Shown here: piece after piece, positions 1-7,754 of the stretch
Layout: each line of letters begins with the position of its first letter
How positions within the stretch are numbered: the first letter of the stretch is position 1
Assembly: GCA_007135995.1 (NCBI GenBank)
Contig: SLHU01000325.1
Span: 1-14,805, forward strand
Source of the DNA: Clostridiales bacterium
GTDB lineage: Bacteria > Bacillota > Clostridia > Saccharofermentanales > UBA5734
DNA length: 14,805 nt
Direction: 5' to 3'
Position numbers and translations under genes: made by a program
The notes under the pieces: model-generated
The model's input: only the letters and a program-made list of their open reading frames with translations
The model's database searches: none
Told to the model about the DNA's origin: nothing

Positions 1-476
1 AAGTCGGAGATCCGGTTGAAATCGTTGGTCTGGCTGATGAACCCCGCACAACTGTCTGTACAGGCGTTGAGCTGTTCCGCAAGCTGCTTGACCAGGCGCA
101 GGCTGGTGACAATATTGGTATTCTGCTGCGTGGTATACAGCGTAAGGATGTTGAGCGCGGACAAGTTCTTGCGAAACCCAAATCAATCAAGCCGCATACA
201 CATTTCACCGGTCAGGTATATGTTCTGACTCAGGCTGAAGGCGGCCGCCACAAACCTTTCTTTAATGGCTATCGTCCGCAGTTCTATTTCCGTACAACTG
301 ACGTTACTGGTGTAGCTGAGCTGCCTGAAGGCGTTGAAATGTGCATGCCGGGCGACCATGTTACCATCACGGTAAAGCTGATCACACCAATCGCCATGGA
401 AGTTGGACTCAAGTTCGCTATCCGTGAAGGCGGTAAAACAGTTGGTGCTGGCACAGTTGCAACCATTATTGAGTAA
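1..476 (+). CDS. tuf: Elongation factor Tu, C-terminal part (5' end outside window)
   Basis: This is the 3' part of an EF-Tu gene, read in the frame starting at base 3 and ending at TAA 474-476, giving about 157 residues. EF-Tu is the GTPase that brings aminoacyl-tRNA to the ribosome. The visible part covers domains 2 and 3; the N-terminal GTPase domain lies outside the window. Recognisable family segments are [65 protein letters not shown] followed by [12 protein letters not shown], and the near-terminal [20 protein letters not shown]. The C-terminus lies where the family usually ends, so nothing is truncated on that side. A strong hairpin terminator follows 27 bp after the stop, so this gene closes its transcription unit. 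Whether it is the str-operon copy or a second tuf copy cannot be decided from this window. Confidence 0.97.
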   Translation, partial: VGDPVEIVGLADEPRTTVCTGVELFRKLLDQAQAGDNIGILLRGIQRKDVERGQVLAKPKSIKPHTHFTGQVYVLTQAEGGRHKPFFNGYRPQFYFRTTDVTGVAELPEGVEMCMPGDHVTITVKLITPIAMEVGLKFAIREGGKTVGAGTVATIIE

Positions 477-503
477 ACTGAACCATCATCTCATGTGTTA
501 TAC

Positions 504-536
504 GGGTGTCTCACTTTACATGAGGCACCCTTTTTT
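504..536 (+). terminator. Rho-independent terminator of tuf
   Basis: A 9-bp stem pairs GGGTGTCTC (504-512) with GAGGCACCC (522-530), containing one G-T wobble and a 9-nt loop. It is followed directly by six T residues (531-536). It lies 27 bp after the tuf stop, and its position and U-tract fit an intrinsic terminator well. Confidence 0.92.
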
Positions 537-559
537 ATATTCTGTAATTCAAGACGGCA

Positions 560-568
560 TGTTATACT
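560..568 (+). promoter_or_regulatory. Extended -10 promoter element for lon
   Basis: TGTTATACT at 560-568 matches an extended -10 element (TGn followed by TATACT, 5 of 6 to TATAAT). The -35 position 17 bp upstream (540-545, TTCTGT) is a poor match, as is common for extended -10 promoters. Transcription would start near 575, at the left arm of an inverted repeat, and leave a leader of about 60 nt before the lon ATG. It lies between the tuf terminator and lon, so lon probably has its own transcript. This is inferred from sequence only. Confidence 0.55.
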
Positions 569-574
569 ATTGAT

Positions 575-594
575 ACTGCCTTTTTTACGGCAGT
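575..594. repeat. Inverted repeat at the predicted lon transcription start
   Basis: ACTGCC (575-580) and GGCAGT (589-594) form a perfect 6-bp inverted repeat around an 8-nt T-rich spacer. It begins at the predicted start of the lon transcript. It could be a repressor operator or a small 5' hairpin in the mRNA. It is not followed by a T-tract on either strand, so it is unlikely to be a terminator. It does not resemble the CtsR or CIRCE heat-shock operators. Confidence 0.4.
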
Positions 595-633
595 TAATTT
601 ATTCTATGTCAAAAAAATGATCGGGTGGCATTC

Positions 634-3081
634 ATGAAAAACCAGCAGGAAAAAGAAGTACGTAAACAAGACGTAACTAAGCAGAAAAACACAAAAAGAA
701 AGACTGAAAAGATGCTCCGTGACCAGCAGGAAGCATTAACCGGCGAAGGTATCGTTTTATCAATGCCTTTAATACCGCTGCGCGGATTAACTGTCTTTCC
801 CGGTGTTAATTTGACTTTCGATGTAGCCCGTGAACGGTCACGTGCCGCTGTTCAGTCGGCCATGGATAACAACCAGCTGGTTTTTCTTGCTACACAGAAG
901 GATCCTGCTGTTGACTGGCCTGACCACGAAGATATTTACCATATAGGCTGTGTCGCTCGCATCAGACAAGTGCTCGAGCTTCCGAACAGTGATAATATGA
1001 AGCTGCTTGTTGAAGGCCGCCAGAGAGCGAAGCTCCACCATCTGACCGGTAATGAAGAATATGACCGTGCCGAAGTCATCTATCTGATTCCAGACGGACA
1101 TGACCCGGATCAGGACATGGCAGAGCTTGAAGCTTACCGCAGAAGGCTGCTGCACGCGTTTGAACAGTATGCAGCCATCAGCAGCCGCGTATCGCCGGAA
1201 ACACTGATCGCACTGACTCAGATTGATGATGCGTCATTGGCAGCCGATGCGATTTCGGGACAGCTCAGTATCACCACAATTGAAAAACAGCAGCTGCTGG
1301 AAGCTGTCAATACTGCGGAGCGCATACTCAAACTCATTGGCATGATAGAAAGAGAACAGTATATCGCACAGCTTGAAAAAGAGATTAATGACAAGGTAAG
1401 GTCAACGATCGAAAAAAACCAGAAAGATTATTATCTCCGGGAGCAAATGAAGACAATCCAAAAAGAACTGGGCGAGCAGGAAGGTTCACAGGAGGAACTG
1501 GATAATTATCTGAAGCTGCTTGATCAGACCCCGATACCGGAAGACGCGAAGCCTAAAATCAGAAAGGATATCAACCGGCTGGCCAAAATGCCTGCCGGAT
1601 ATCCTGAAGGCGCTGTCTTGCGCAATTATATGGATCTGCTGTTTGAAATGCCCTGGGGAAAAATGGATAAAGAAAGACTCAATATCAAACAGGCCAGACG
1701 CATCCTCAACCGGGATCACTATGGTCTGGAAAAAGTCAAAGAGCGCATACTTGAGTATCTGGCTGTGCGTAAAATGCGTTTTGAAGCTGGAGAAACAACC
1801 ATTAAAGGCCCTATTTTGTGCCTTGTAGGACCACCTGGTGTTGGCAAAACGTCAATAGCACGTTCTGTTGCTGAGTCAATCGGGCGTAAATATATACGCA
1901 TGTCACTGGGCGGGGTACGCGATGAAGCCGAAATAAGAGGTCATAGACGAACGTATGTCGGCGCGATGCCAGGACGGATTATTAATGCGATCAGGCAGGC
2001 CGGAAGAGACAACCCGCTTATTTTACTCGATGAAATAGACAAGCTGGGGAATGATTTCCGCGGGGATCCTTCGTCAGCGCTGCTGGAGGTTCTGGATCCG
2101 GAGCAAAACTATACGTTCCGTGACCACTATCTGGAGATCCCATATGATTTATCTCATGTCCTGTTTATTACAACAGCCAATTCAACTGAGACCATTCCGC
2201 GTGCATTATTTGATCGTATGGAGATTGTCTACTTGTCTGGCTATACAGATGAAGAAAAAATTGAGATTGCAGGAAGGCATCTGCTGCCAAACCAGCTGAA
2301 GCAAAACGCACTCAGCAAAGAACAGCTGAAAATGCAAAGACCTGCTATCAGAGCGCTGATCAATGGTTATACACGCGAAGCGGGTGTCCGCCAGCTTGAA
2401 CGTGAGCTGGCGCATGTCTGTCGACGAGCCGCGATAAGAATAACAGAGCAAGGGGATCATCAGGTAACAGTAAAGCCGACGGATCTGGAAGATATGATCG
2501 GTAAAAAGAAATATCGTTTTGAGACAGCTGTTAAAGTTGATCAGGTCGGCGTTGCGACAGGTCTTGCATGGACCTGGGCAGGCGGTGATACGCTCAATGT
2601 TGAAGTTAATGTGATGCCTGGAAGCGGCAAGCTTGAGCTGACCGGGCAGCTGGGTGATGTGATGAAGGAATCAGCCAGTGCAGCGGTAACATATATCAGA
2701 TCCTGTGCCGAGAATTTAAAAATAAAATCGGATTTTTCTGCAAAAGTCGATATACATATCCATGTTCCCGAAGGCGCAACACCAAAAGATGGCCCTTCGG
2801 CCGGCATAACACTGGCTACCGCGCTGGCATCTGCGCTCAGCGGCAGACCTGTTCGGCGGCAGCTGGCCATGACTGGTGAAATTACGCTGCGAGGCAGAGT
2901 GCTGCCAATAGGCGGATTGAAAGAAAAAGTGATCGCCGCGCATCGCGCCGGTATTCAGACCGTTCTGCTGCCGGCCGAAAATCGCAGAGACGCTGAAGAT
3001 ATTCCGAAAACTGTCAGGGAAAAACTCGATATTGTTTTTGTTTCCAATATGGACGACGTACTGAAGGCAGCGTTAATATAA
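634..3081 (+). CDS. lon: ATP-dependent Lon protease
   Basis: This is a complete Lon, the cytoplasmic AAA+ serine protease that degrades misfolded and some regulatory proteins. From ATG 634 it has 815 residues, about the family's usual length. A GTG at 625 (used for the numbering here, 818 residues) is in frame, but the SD-like GGGTGG at 623-628 suits the ATG. Residues 1-45 form a Lys/Gln/Glu-rich extension before the Lon N-domain, which starts near [15 protein letters not shown] charged helical linker follows at about 230-300. The AAA+ module has Walker A GPPGVGKT (402-409), Walker B LILLDEID (465-472) and the sensor segment around FITTANS. The C-terminal protease domain carries the Ser-Lys dyad: S725 in KDGPSAG and K768 in GGLKEK. 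All key residues are present, so the enzyme should be active. Expression probably starts at the extended -10 at 560-568. No CtsR or CIRCE site is visible. Confidence 0.97.
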   Translation: MKNQQEKEVRKQDVTKQKNTKRKTEKMLRDQQEALTGEGIVLSMPLIPLRGLTVFPGVNLTFDVARERSRAAVQSAMDNNQLVFLATQKDPAVDWPDHEDIYHIGCVARIRQVLELPNSDNMKLLVEGRQRAKLHHLTGNEEYDRAEVIYLIPDGHDPDQDMAELEAYRRRLLHAFEQYAAISSRVSPETLIALTQIDDASLAADAISGQLSITTIEKQQLLEAVNTAERILKLIGMIEREQYIAQLEKEINDKVRSTIEKNQKDYYLREQMKTIQKELGEQEGSQEELDNYLKLLDQTPIPEDAKPKIRKDINRLAKMPAGYPEGAVLRNYMDLLFEMPWGKMDKERLNIKQARRILNRDHYGLEKVKERILEYLAVRKMRFEAGETTIKGPILCLVGPPGVGKTSIARSVAESIGRKYIRMSLGGVRDEAEIRGHRRTYVGAMPGRIINAIRQAGRDNPLILLDEIDKLGNDFRGDPSSALLEVLDPEQNYTFRDHYLEIPYDLSHVLFITTANSTETIPRALFDRMEIVYLSGYTDEEKIEIAGRHLLPNQLKQNALSKEQLKMQRPAIRALINGYTREAGVRQLERELAHVCRRAAIRITEQGDHQVTVKPTDLEDMIGKKKYRFETAVKVDQVGVATGLAWTWAGGDTLNVEVNVMPGSGKLELTGQLGDVMKESASAAVTYIRSCAENLKIKSDFSAKVDIHIHVPEGATPKDGPSAGITLATALASALSGRPVRRQLAMTGEITLRGRVLPIGGLKEKVIAAHRAGIQTVLLPAENRRDAEDIPKTVREKLDIVFVSNMDDVLKAALI

Positions 3082-3108
3082 CAGTTGAAGCAGCGTTGAT
3101 ATATCAGT
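3062..3108 (+). repeat. Imperfect 24-bp tandem duplication across the lon stop codon
   Basis: Unit 1 (3062-3085) contains the last lon codons and the TAA. Unit 2 (3086-3108) repeats it directly, with one base deleted (GAAGGCAGC becomes GAAGCAGC) and two substitutions. Both units read TGAAG, then CAGCGTT, then ATAT, then CAGT. The second copy lies after the stop and is not translated as part of Lon. Confidence 0.8.
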
Positions 3109-3140
3109 TGGACCGGTATGCATTGATCCCTGACAATGCC

Positions 3141-3168
3141 TTGGCAAAGCGGTTCGCGTCACTATATG
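3141..3168 (+). promoter_or_regulatory. Candidate promoter for proB
   Basis: TTGGCA (3141-3146, 5 of 6 to the -35 consensus) is followed 16 bp later by TATATG (3163-3168, 4 of 6). Transcription would begin around 3175, giving a very short leader that starts at the SD-like AGGTGG. No terminator was seen between lon and proB, so read-through from lon is an alternative. Confidence 0.4.
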
Positions 3169-3186
3169 AAACCAGGTGGATTAATA

Positions 3187-3210
3187 ATGGAGACCATTGA
3201 AGATGTCTGA
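3187..3210 (+). CDS. Seven-codon mini-ORF overlapping the proB start
   Basis: ATG 3187 lies 7 nt after the SD-like AGGTGG (3174-3179) and encodes METIEDV before TGA 3208-3210. The ATG of proB (3203) lies inside it in another reading frame. This start is better placed relative to an SD than either proB start. It may be a translated leader coupled to proB, or it may be coincidental. Seven codons carry no independent coding evidence. Confidence 0.25.
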   Translation: METIEDV

Positions 3211-4060
3211 TTATCCTGTTCCTGACGGTACTATTAGAGAAGCATTGAGAAAAGCCAGACGTGTTGTCATCAAAATCGGCACGTCAACGATTACCTATGA
3301 CAACGGCCGGTTTAACCTGTCCAATCTTGAGCGCATCTGCCGCTCCGTGGCGAGCCAGATGAATCAGGGCAAGGAAATTATCCTTGTCTCTTCTGGTGCG
3401 ATCGGCGTGGGTGTCGGTTGCCTGAGGCTTCCCGAAAAACCGAAACTGATCAGGGAAAAGCAGGCAATCGCCGCAGTGGGGCAATGTGAGCTGATGAGTA
3501 TGTACAGCCGCCTTTTAGCGGACTATCATTATGCCGTTGCACAGATTCTGCTGACGAAAGACGATATTGATTATGAGCAGACACGGCTGAATATATGCAA
3601 TACATTTGAAACCTTGCTGGAAAAGGAAATTGTTCCTGTTGTTAACGAAAATGACACTGTTTCAACACTGGAAATATCGCATAATGGCACATTTGGTGAT
3701 AACGATGCGCTTTCTGCCATCGTCGCAGTCCTGGTTGACGCTGATCTGCTGATTCTGCTGACGGATATTGATGGTTTGTATACGCTTGATCCCCGCACCA
3801 GCGAGGATGCAGTTTTTATCCAGACAGTCGATGAGATAACAAGAGAAATGGAAGAAAACGCCGGTGGTGCAGGCAGCAAACGCGGTACAGGCGGGATGAA
3901 AAGCAAAATATTGGCCGCACGGATCGCCACTGAAGCGGGTCTGGATACGATCATCGCCAATGGATCAACATCACGCATTGTTGACCAGATTTTATCCGGT
4001 CAGCCAGTCGGCACCTGGTTTAAAGGCCAGAAGCAGGCTAAAACGCCAAACCCCGGTTGA
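3203..4060 (+). CDS. proB: Glutamate 5-kinase, short form without PUA domain
   Basis: ProB phosphorylates L-glutamate to gamma-glutamyl phosphate, the first and usually feedback-controlled step of proline synthesis, in the cytoplasm. The protein is a single amino-acid-kinase domain of 285 residues from ATG 3203. A TTG at 3197 is an alternative start; the SD-like GGAG (3189-3192) lies 10 nt from the ATG and 4 nt from the TTG. Visible motifs in order are VVIKIGTST (phosphate-binding N-terminus), LVSSGAIGVG, PVVNENDTV, FGDNDALSA, LLTDIDGLY and RGTGGMKSK. Many ProB proteins have about 370 residues with a C-terminal PUA domain. Here the protein ends about 35 residues after the kinase core, so PUA is absent; such short forms are known. 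No proA is in the window. The last codons lie inside the terminator stem. An overlapping mini-ORF precedes it. Confidence 0.95.
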   Translation: MSDYPVPDGTIREALRKARRVVIKIGTSTITYDNGRFNLSNLERICRSVASQMNQGKEIILVSSGAIGVGVGCLRLPEKPKLIREKQAIAAVGQCELMSMYSRLLADYHYAVAQILLTKDDIDYEQTRLNICNTFETLLEKEIVPVVNENDTVSTLEISHNGTFGDNDALSAIVAVLVDADLLILLTDIDGLYTLDPRTSEDAVFIQTVDEITREMEENAGGAGSKRGTGGMKSKILAARIATEAGLDTIIANGSTSRIVDQILSGQPVGTWFKGQKQAKTPNPG

Positions 4061-4076
4061 CTCAACCGGGGTTTGG
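4046..4076. terminator. Hairpin terminator between the convergent proB and PBP genes
   Basis: CCAAACCCCGGTTG (4046-4059) pairs perfectly with CAACCGGGGTTTGG (4063-4076), a 14-bp stem with a 3-nt loop. The left arm contains the last codons of proB and most of its stop. There is no long T-tract on the plus side; on the minus side the stem is followed by CGTTTTAG. With two converging genes, a two-way terminator is the likely role. Confidence 0.75.
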
Positions 4077-4144
4077 ATGATCGCGCTGCTTCAGTGATCA
4101 CGCTGAAATAAATATACCCTCGTAATCAGTAATCGAATCGATCC

Positions 4145-4166
4145 AAAAACCTTTATAACAGGTTTT
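4145..4166 (-). terminator. Possible terminator of the PBP gene
   Basis: On the minus strand, AAAACC (4166-4161) pairs with GGTTTT (4151-4146) around a 9-nt loop, and the right arm runs into five T residues. It lies 15 bp after the PBP stop codon. The stem is only 6 bp, so it would be a weak terminator backed up by the 14-bp hairpin beyond it. Confidence 0.45.
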
Positions 4167-4180
4167 AAATCAGATGTTGT

Positions 4181-6592
4181 TTAATCATCGGAATCACTGG
4201 CATCATCGTCGGACTCACCTTCATCAGTGTCGTCCTCCTGATTATCTTCAGGGCTGTCATCATCAGGTTCCGGCTCAGGTTCGGGCTCAGGCTCAGGTTC
4301 CGGCTCAGGTGTAGGCTCAGGTGTGGGAGAAGGGGTAGGTTCCGGTCCGTGCAGATCACAGGATTCAGAGGGATTCAGCATGACGCCCGGTATGAAATAT
4401 TCTAAATAAGCTGCCGGGCAATACGCATTGCTCTCAAGGCCCGAATCAGGGCAGATCATAATTTCATCAACAGTATCCGGGCGGTTAAACGCAGTCGGTG
4501 CCAGATCCTGATGGATGCGGGTCATCGCGTCTTCCCAGATCCGCATCGCGTTATTCAGATCCTCAGGCAGAATCTCTTTGCGGCCGAACTGGCGGTCATA
4601 ACCATACCAGACCGCAGTTGTATAGTAAGGTGAGTACCCCACAAACCACTTGTCATTGTTATCATCTGTGGTGCCGGTCTTGCCGGCAAAGGGCATCTCC
4701 ATCGCCGCAATATCGGTCAGACTCCTGGCAGTTCCAAATGGCTTGTTGATAACATCCACCAGGATATCTGTCATGACAAAGGCTGTTTCAGGCTTAAAGA
4801 TCTGCTGAAAGGAGGGTCTGTTTTCCAGCAGTACATTGCCTTCCAGATCAAGAACGCGGGTATAGGCAAAGGGTTTTGTGTATAGGCCATTATTGGCAAA
4901 CGCGGTATAAGCGCTGCTCATTTCCAGTGTGGTAACCCCGTAGGATCCGCCAACAGAAGATGAAGGCAAAGCTCTTTCATTTACTGGAATTTCAAAGCCT
5001 GCCTGCCGCAAATACTCATAAGAAAGATTGACCAGCGGCTCGTTGCCTTCTTCTGGCAGCGGGACCAGCAGCTCACGCCAGATATGAACATTAATGGTAT
5101 TGATTGACCTTGTTAAAGCTTCGCGAACCGTCATGTTGCCGCGATGACCGCCGCCTGCATTGCGCGGAATATAAATGGGGTCGGGCGATCCGGGATTGGG
5201 AATCTCATACTCGCGGTCTGTAAAGACAGAAGCAGCGGTTATACGGCCCATATCGAGCGCCGGACCATAGACCGCCAGCGGCTTGATGCTAGAACCAGGC
5301 TCGCGTCTCGCGGATACTGCCCGGTTATAGAGGAAATTACCTTCTTTTTCACCATAGCCGCCGACCATACCTTTGATCTGTCCGGAACGGCTGTCTATGA
5401 CAGTAATGCCGCCCTCAGGTTTCTCAGGCGAATCAACCAGCGCGTCCGGATTTGTCATAAACAAGCTTTCATCCTTGAAGGTCTCTTCAATTTCAGCCTG
5501 TACCCTCGCATCCATGGTTGTTTCTATTGTAAATCCGTAATTAAAGACTGCGATCGAGGCCATCTGTTCGCTGTATCCGCGCCGCTCCTGAAGGTCGCGC
5601 ATGACTTCTTCTATGACATAGTCAACAAAATACGAGTTGATTTGTGTGCCTGTCACCGTCTGCGGTGTCTGGCGAAAAATAAGCTCTGTGTCAAGCGCTT
5701 CTTCATATTCTTCATCACTGATCATCTCAAGTTCGTGCATTTTACTCAGCACGATCCGCATACGGCGCAGCGCATTGCGACGGCCGGTCTCGGTCAGCGG
5801 GTTAAAGGTCGCCGGACGGTTGGGAATACCTGCCAGAAATGCACATTCCACCAGCGTGAGTTCCCATGCGTCTTTATCAAAATATGCTCGGGCCGCGGAT
5901 TGAATACCAACATAACTGTTGCCCATGGGGACCAGGTTGATATACAACTCCATGATCTCATCTTTGCTCTTCTGCTGTTCAAGCTGAATTGCGTTATACC
6001 ATTCCTGCACCTTGCGCTGTGCGGATCTCTGATCAGAACCGGAAACCAGCTTGACTGTCTGCTGGGTAATGGTTGAACCGCCGTGGGTAGGGGTGCCGCT
6101 GTTCGCCAGCATGGTGATCACAGCGCTGCCAATCCGGCGCGGGTCAATCCCGATGTGCTCATTATAGCGTTCATCTTCAATTGCTTTAAAGGCATCCTGT
6201 ATATAGGTATCCGCTACGCGGCTCAGCGAAATATATTCACGGTTTATATTCTGACTGCCGGTTAAAATGGCCACTTCATTGCCATTGGCGTCGAGAATTC
6301 TGGTTGTTTCGTTTGTATTGCGGATCTGTTCAGTAACAACTGGCTCAGCTGTCATAAAGTAGCCAACCAGCATGCCGCCGCCAATACCGCCAATTAAAAA
6401 AACTGCGACCAGAAAAACGATCAGGATGAGCAAGACGGTTCTGCTGAAAGCGCGGGCTACAAACCGTGAAAAAGAGAGCATGGAGCGATCGCTGGTCGGC
6501 TTGCCGCTGAGATGCCTCTCAAACTCACGCCTGATTACATTACTTGAGCGCCGCCGCGGCGGCGGCGAGTATGGTTTTTTATTATAAGCCAT
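4181..6592 (-). CDS. Class A penicillin-binding protein (PBP1A type)
   Basis: This is a bifunctional peptidoglycan synthase whose extracellular domains polymerise glycan strands from lipid II and cross-link stem peptides. ATG 6592 was chosen because AGGGAGG (6607-6601) lies 8 nt upstream; a TTG at 6625 would add 11 residues but lacks an SD. The protein has 803 residues: a basic cytoplasmic N-terminus, one membrane helix at about 52-79, a GT51 domain with catalytic E139 in EDERYNEHIG and GGSTITQQ (171-178), and a transpeptidase domain with S434 and K437 (SSIK), SIN (496-498) and KTG (638-640). A Cys-containing segment (C714, C725, C745) matches the usual Firmicutes PBP1A tail. Residues 750-803 are Pro-Glu repeats followed by an Asp/Glu/Ser-rich end. 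All catalytic residues are present. The M23 hydrolase gene lies 98 bp upstream on the same strand. Confidence 0.96.
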   Translation of the reverse strand: MAYNKKPYSPPPRRRSSNVIRREFERHLSGKPTSDRSMLSFSRFVARAFSRTVLLILIVFLVAVFLIGGIGGGMLVGYFMTAEPVVTEQIRNTNETTRILDANGNEVAILTGSQNINREYISLSRVADTYIQDAFKAIEDERYNEHIGIDPRRIGSAVITMLANSGTPTHGGSTITQQTVKLVSGSDQRSAQRKVQEWYNAIQLEQQKSKDEIMELYINLVPMGNSYVGIQSAARAYFDKDAWELTLVECAFLAGIPNRPATFNPLTETGRRNALRRMRIVLSKMHELEMISDEEYEEALDTELIFRQTPQTVTGTQINSYFVDYVIEEVMRDLQERRGYSEQMASIAVFNYGFTIETTMDARVQAEIEETFKDESLFMTNPDALVDSPEKPEGGITVIDSRSGQIKGMVGGYGEKEGNFLYNRAVSARREPGSSIKPLAVYGPALDMGRITAASVFTDREYEIPNPGSPDPIYIPRNAGGGHRGNMTVREALTRSINTINVHIWRELLVPLPEEGNEPLVNLSYEYLRQAGFEIPVNERALPSSSVGGSYGVTTLEMSSAYTAFANNGLYTKPFAYTRVLDLEGNVLLENRPSFQQIFKPETAFVMTDILVDVINKPFGTARSLTDIAAMEMPFAGKTGTTDDNNDKWFVGYSPYYTTAVWYGYDRQFGRKEILPEDLNNAMRIWEDAMTRIHQDLAPTAFNRPDTVDEIMICPDSGLESNAYCPAAYLEYFIPGVMLNPSESCDLHGPEPTPSPTPEPTPEPEPEPEPEPEPEPDDDSPEDNQEDDTDEGESDDDASDSDD
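4264..4329 (-). repeat. 12-bp tandem repeats coding for the PBP Pro-Glu tail
   Basis: On the plus strand, five near-identical 12-bp units of the type CAGGTTCCGGCT or CAGGTGTAGGCT, plus one 6-bp half unit (4288-4293), lie head to tail. In the PBP reading frame they encode alternating Glu-Pro and Thr-Pro pairs. Units are multiples of three, so copy-number changes by slippage would keep the frame and only lengthen or shorten the tail. Confidence 0.8.
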
Positions 6593-6629
6593 GATTCTGG
6601 CCTCCCTATGCAGGTCGTTAGACAATAAG

Positions 6630-6659
6630 AAAAAAGTGAAGGAACGCTCAAAGACGTTC
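6630..6659 (-). terminator. Possible weak terminator or attenuator between the M23 and PBP genes
   Basis: On the minus strand, GAACG (6659-6655) pairs with CGTTC (6646-6642), with two more possible pairs beside a bulged T. Six nt later comes a run of six T residues (6635-6630). The gap before the T-tract and the short stem make termination partial at best. It lies upstream of the PBP ribosome binding site. Confidence 0.35.
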
Positions 6660-6690
6660 TGAGTCGACAGATTAATCCATTAATAAAGGA

Positions 6691-7671
6691 TTAATCCATG
6701 ATGAAACGAGTCGGATTAACGGGTGTACCATATAAATGGATTTCATAATGCAAATGAGGACCCGTTGAAGCGCCGGTACTGCCTACGGTTGCAATCGTCT
6801 GACCTTTTTCAACCGTCTGCCCTGACTTGACATGCAGGCGCTGGCAATGCATATAAACAGTTGTAAATCCGTTGCCATGGCTGATCTTGATATAATTGCC
6901 CATGGCTGAATGATAGCCGGCCTCTGTCACATAGCCTGACGCAGCAGCCCGGATTGATGTGCCGGCTGACGCGACAACGTCAATGCCCGAATGAAAATGT
7001 CTGTACCGGTAGATGGGATGTGTGCGGTAACCAAATCCGCTGCTGATCCGCCCGTATACAGGCCGAAGTGTTGGAAGCCGCAGCAATCTGTTATCAATTG
7101 CCTGCTTGTATTCAGAAAGATCAAGATCATTCGCATCTTCTGTCTGGCTGAACTGATTCAAACGTCGTGAAAGATCAATCAGATTCGAAGCTTCTTCAAC
7201 AAAACCATCCGCGCTGCTGTTAGATCTTGAGATCAGATGATCATCAAAATTAGCCATTAAAGAACTTAAAATTCTTGTTTCAAGTTCTTCCATCTCAGCT
7301 TGCTGCTGCTCGAGCGCGCTTTGCTGCTGCTCAATCGCGTTTTGCTGTTTTTCAATAGACAGCGCCAGCGTGTTCGCTATTTCCTGTTCGTGAACCAGCT
7401 GCTGTTCCAGATTGATTTTTTCTACTGCATCACAGAATGATTTCTGCTCCGCCAGTCTCACGGTCAGCGCATTTTGTGTCTGCGCCTGTAATGGCTTGGC
7501 AGCCTGAACAGTTTCCTGTGAGCCGATATAATAACCCGCTGCAGTCGCTGTTCCGATCACAATAAATATCATGAAGATGAGGGCAGTCAGCCGCATTTTA
7601 AGCATAAAAAGCTGCGCTTTTGAACCCTTGCGGTTGGCCGGCTGTAAAACCGGTGAATCGCTTCTCACCAT
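6691..7671 (-). CDS. Membrane-anchored M23 family metallopeptidase with coiled coil
   Basis: This is a predicted zinc peptidase of the LytM/EnvC type that cuts peptidoglycan cross-links or regulates other hydrolases outside the cell. ATG 7671 has AGGAG 5 nt upstream; an upstream in-frame start at 7722 lies inside the promoter region and is rejected. The 326-residue protein has a basic cytoplasmic N-terminus, one hydrophobic helix at about 27-48 (membrane anchor or uncleaved signal), and a Gln/Glu-rich coiled coil at about 80-140 including EQQQSALEQQQAE. An acidic linker leads to the C-terminal M23 domain from about 205. Zinc ligands are likely H227 and D231 (HSGID) and H308, with H306 catalytic in GPHLHYE; H275 is in YMH. 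All are present, so it is probably active rather than a degenerate EnvC-like activator. It precedes the PBP gene, suggesting joint wall synthesis and remodelling. Confidence 0.92.
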   Translation of the reverse strand: MVRSDSPVLQPANRKGSKAQLFMLKMRLTALIFMIFIVIGTATAAGYYIGSQETVQAAKPLQAQTQNALTVRLAEQKSFCDAVEKINLEQQLVHEQEIANTLALSIEKQQNAIEQQQSALEQQQAEMEELETRILSSLMANFDDHLISRSNSSADGFVEEASNLIDLSRRLNQFSQTEDANDLDLSEYKQAIDNRLLRLPTLRPVYGRISSGFGYRTHPIYRYRHFHSGIDVVASAGTSIRAAASGYVTEAGYHSAMGNYIKISHGNGFTTVYMHCQRLHVKSGQTVEKGQTIATVGSTGASTGPHLHYEIHLYGTPVNPTRFIMD

Positions 7672-7704
7672 ATTGTCTCCTCTCAGAAAAAAGATGCATT
7701 GCTC

Positions 7705-7733
7705 ATTATATGACAAAAGCATAAAGAAATCAA
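7705..7733 (-). promoter_or_regulatory. Promoter of the M23 peptidase gene
   Basis: On the minus strand, TTGATT (7733-7728, 4 of 6) is followed by a 17-bp spacer and a perfect TATAAT (7710-7705). The sequence upstream is very A/T-rich and could act as an UP element. Transcription would start near 7698 and leave a leader of about 27 nt that holds the AGGAG ribosome binding site. This is the best sigma-A-type promoter in the window and probably drives the M23 and PBP genes together. Confidence 0.75.
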
Positions 7734-7754
7734 ATAATTATAAATAATCGCGAA

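Noticed and set aside
5144..6076. A 310-codon open frame on the plus strand
   Set aside because: It lies entirely antisense to the PBP gene, whose motifs are complete. The predicted protein is rich in Cys, His and Arg, has no recognisable domain, and has no ribosome binding site.
6670..6699. GATTAATCCAT repeated twice, also forming an ATTAATCC/GGATTAAT hairpin at the M23 gene stop
   Set aside because: The hairpin is short, A/T-rich and lacks a T-tract in the direction of transcription. It could be chance in an A/T-rich gap.
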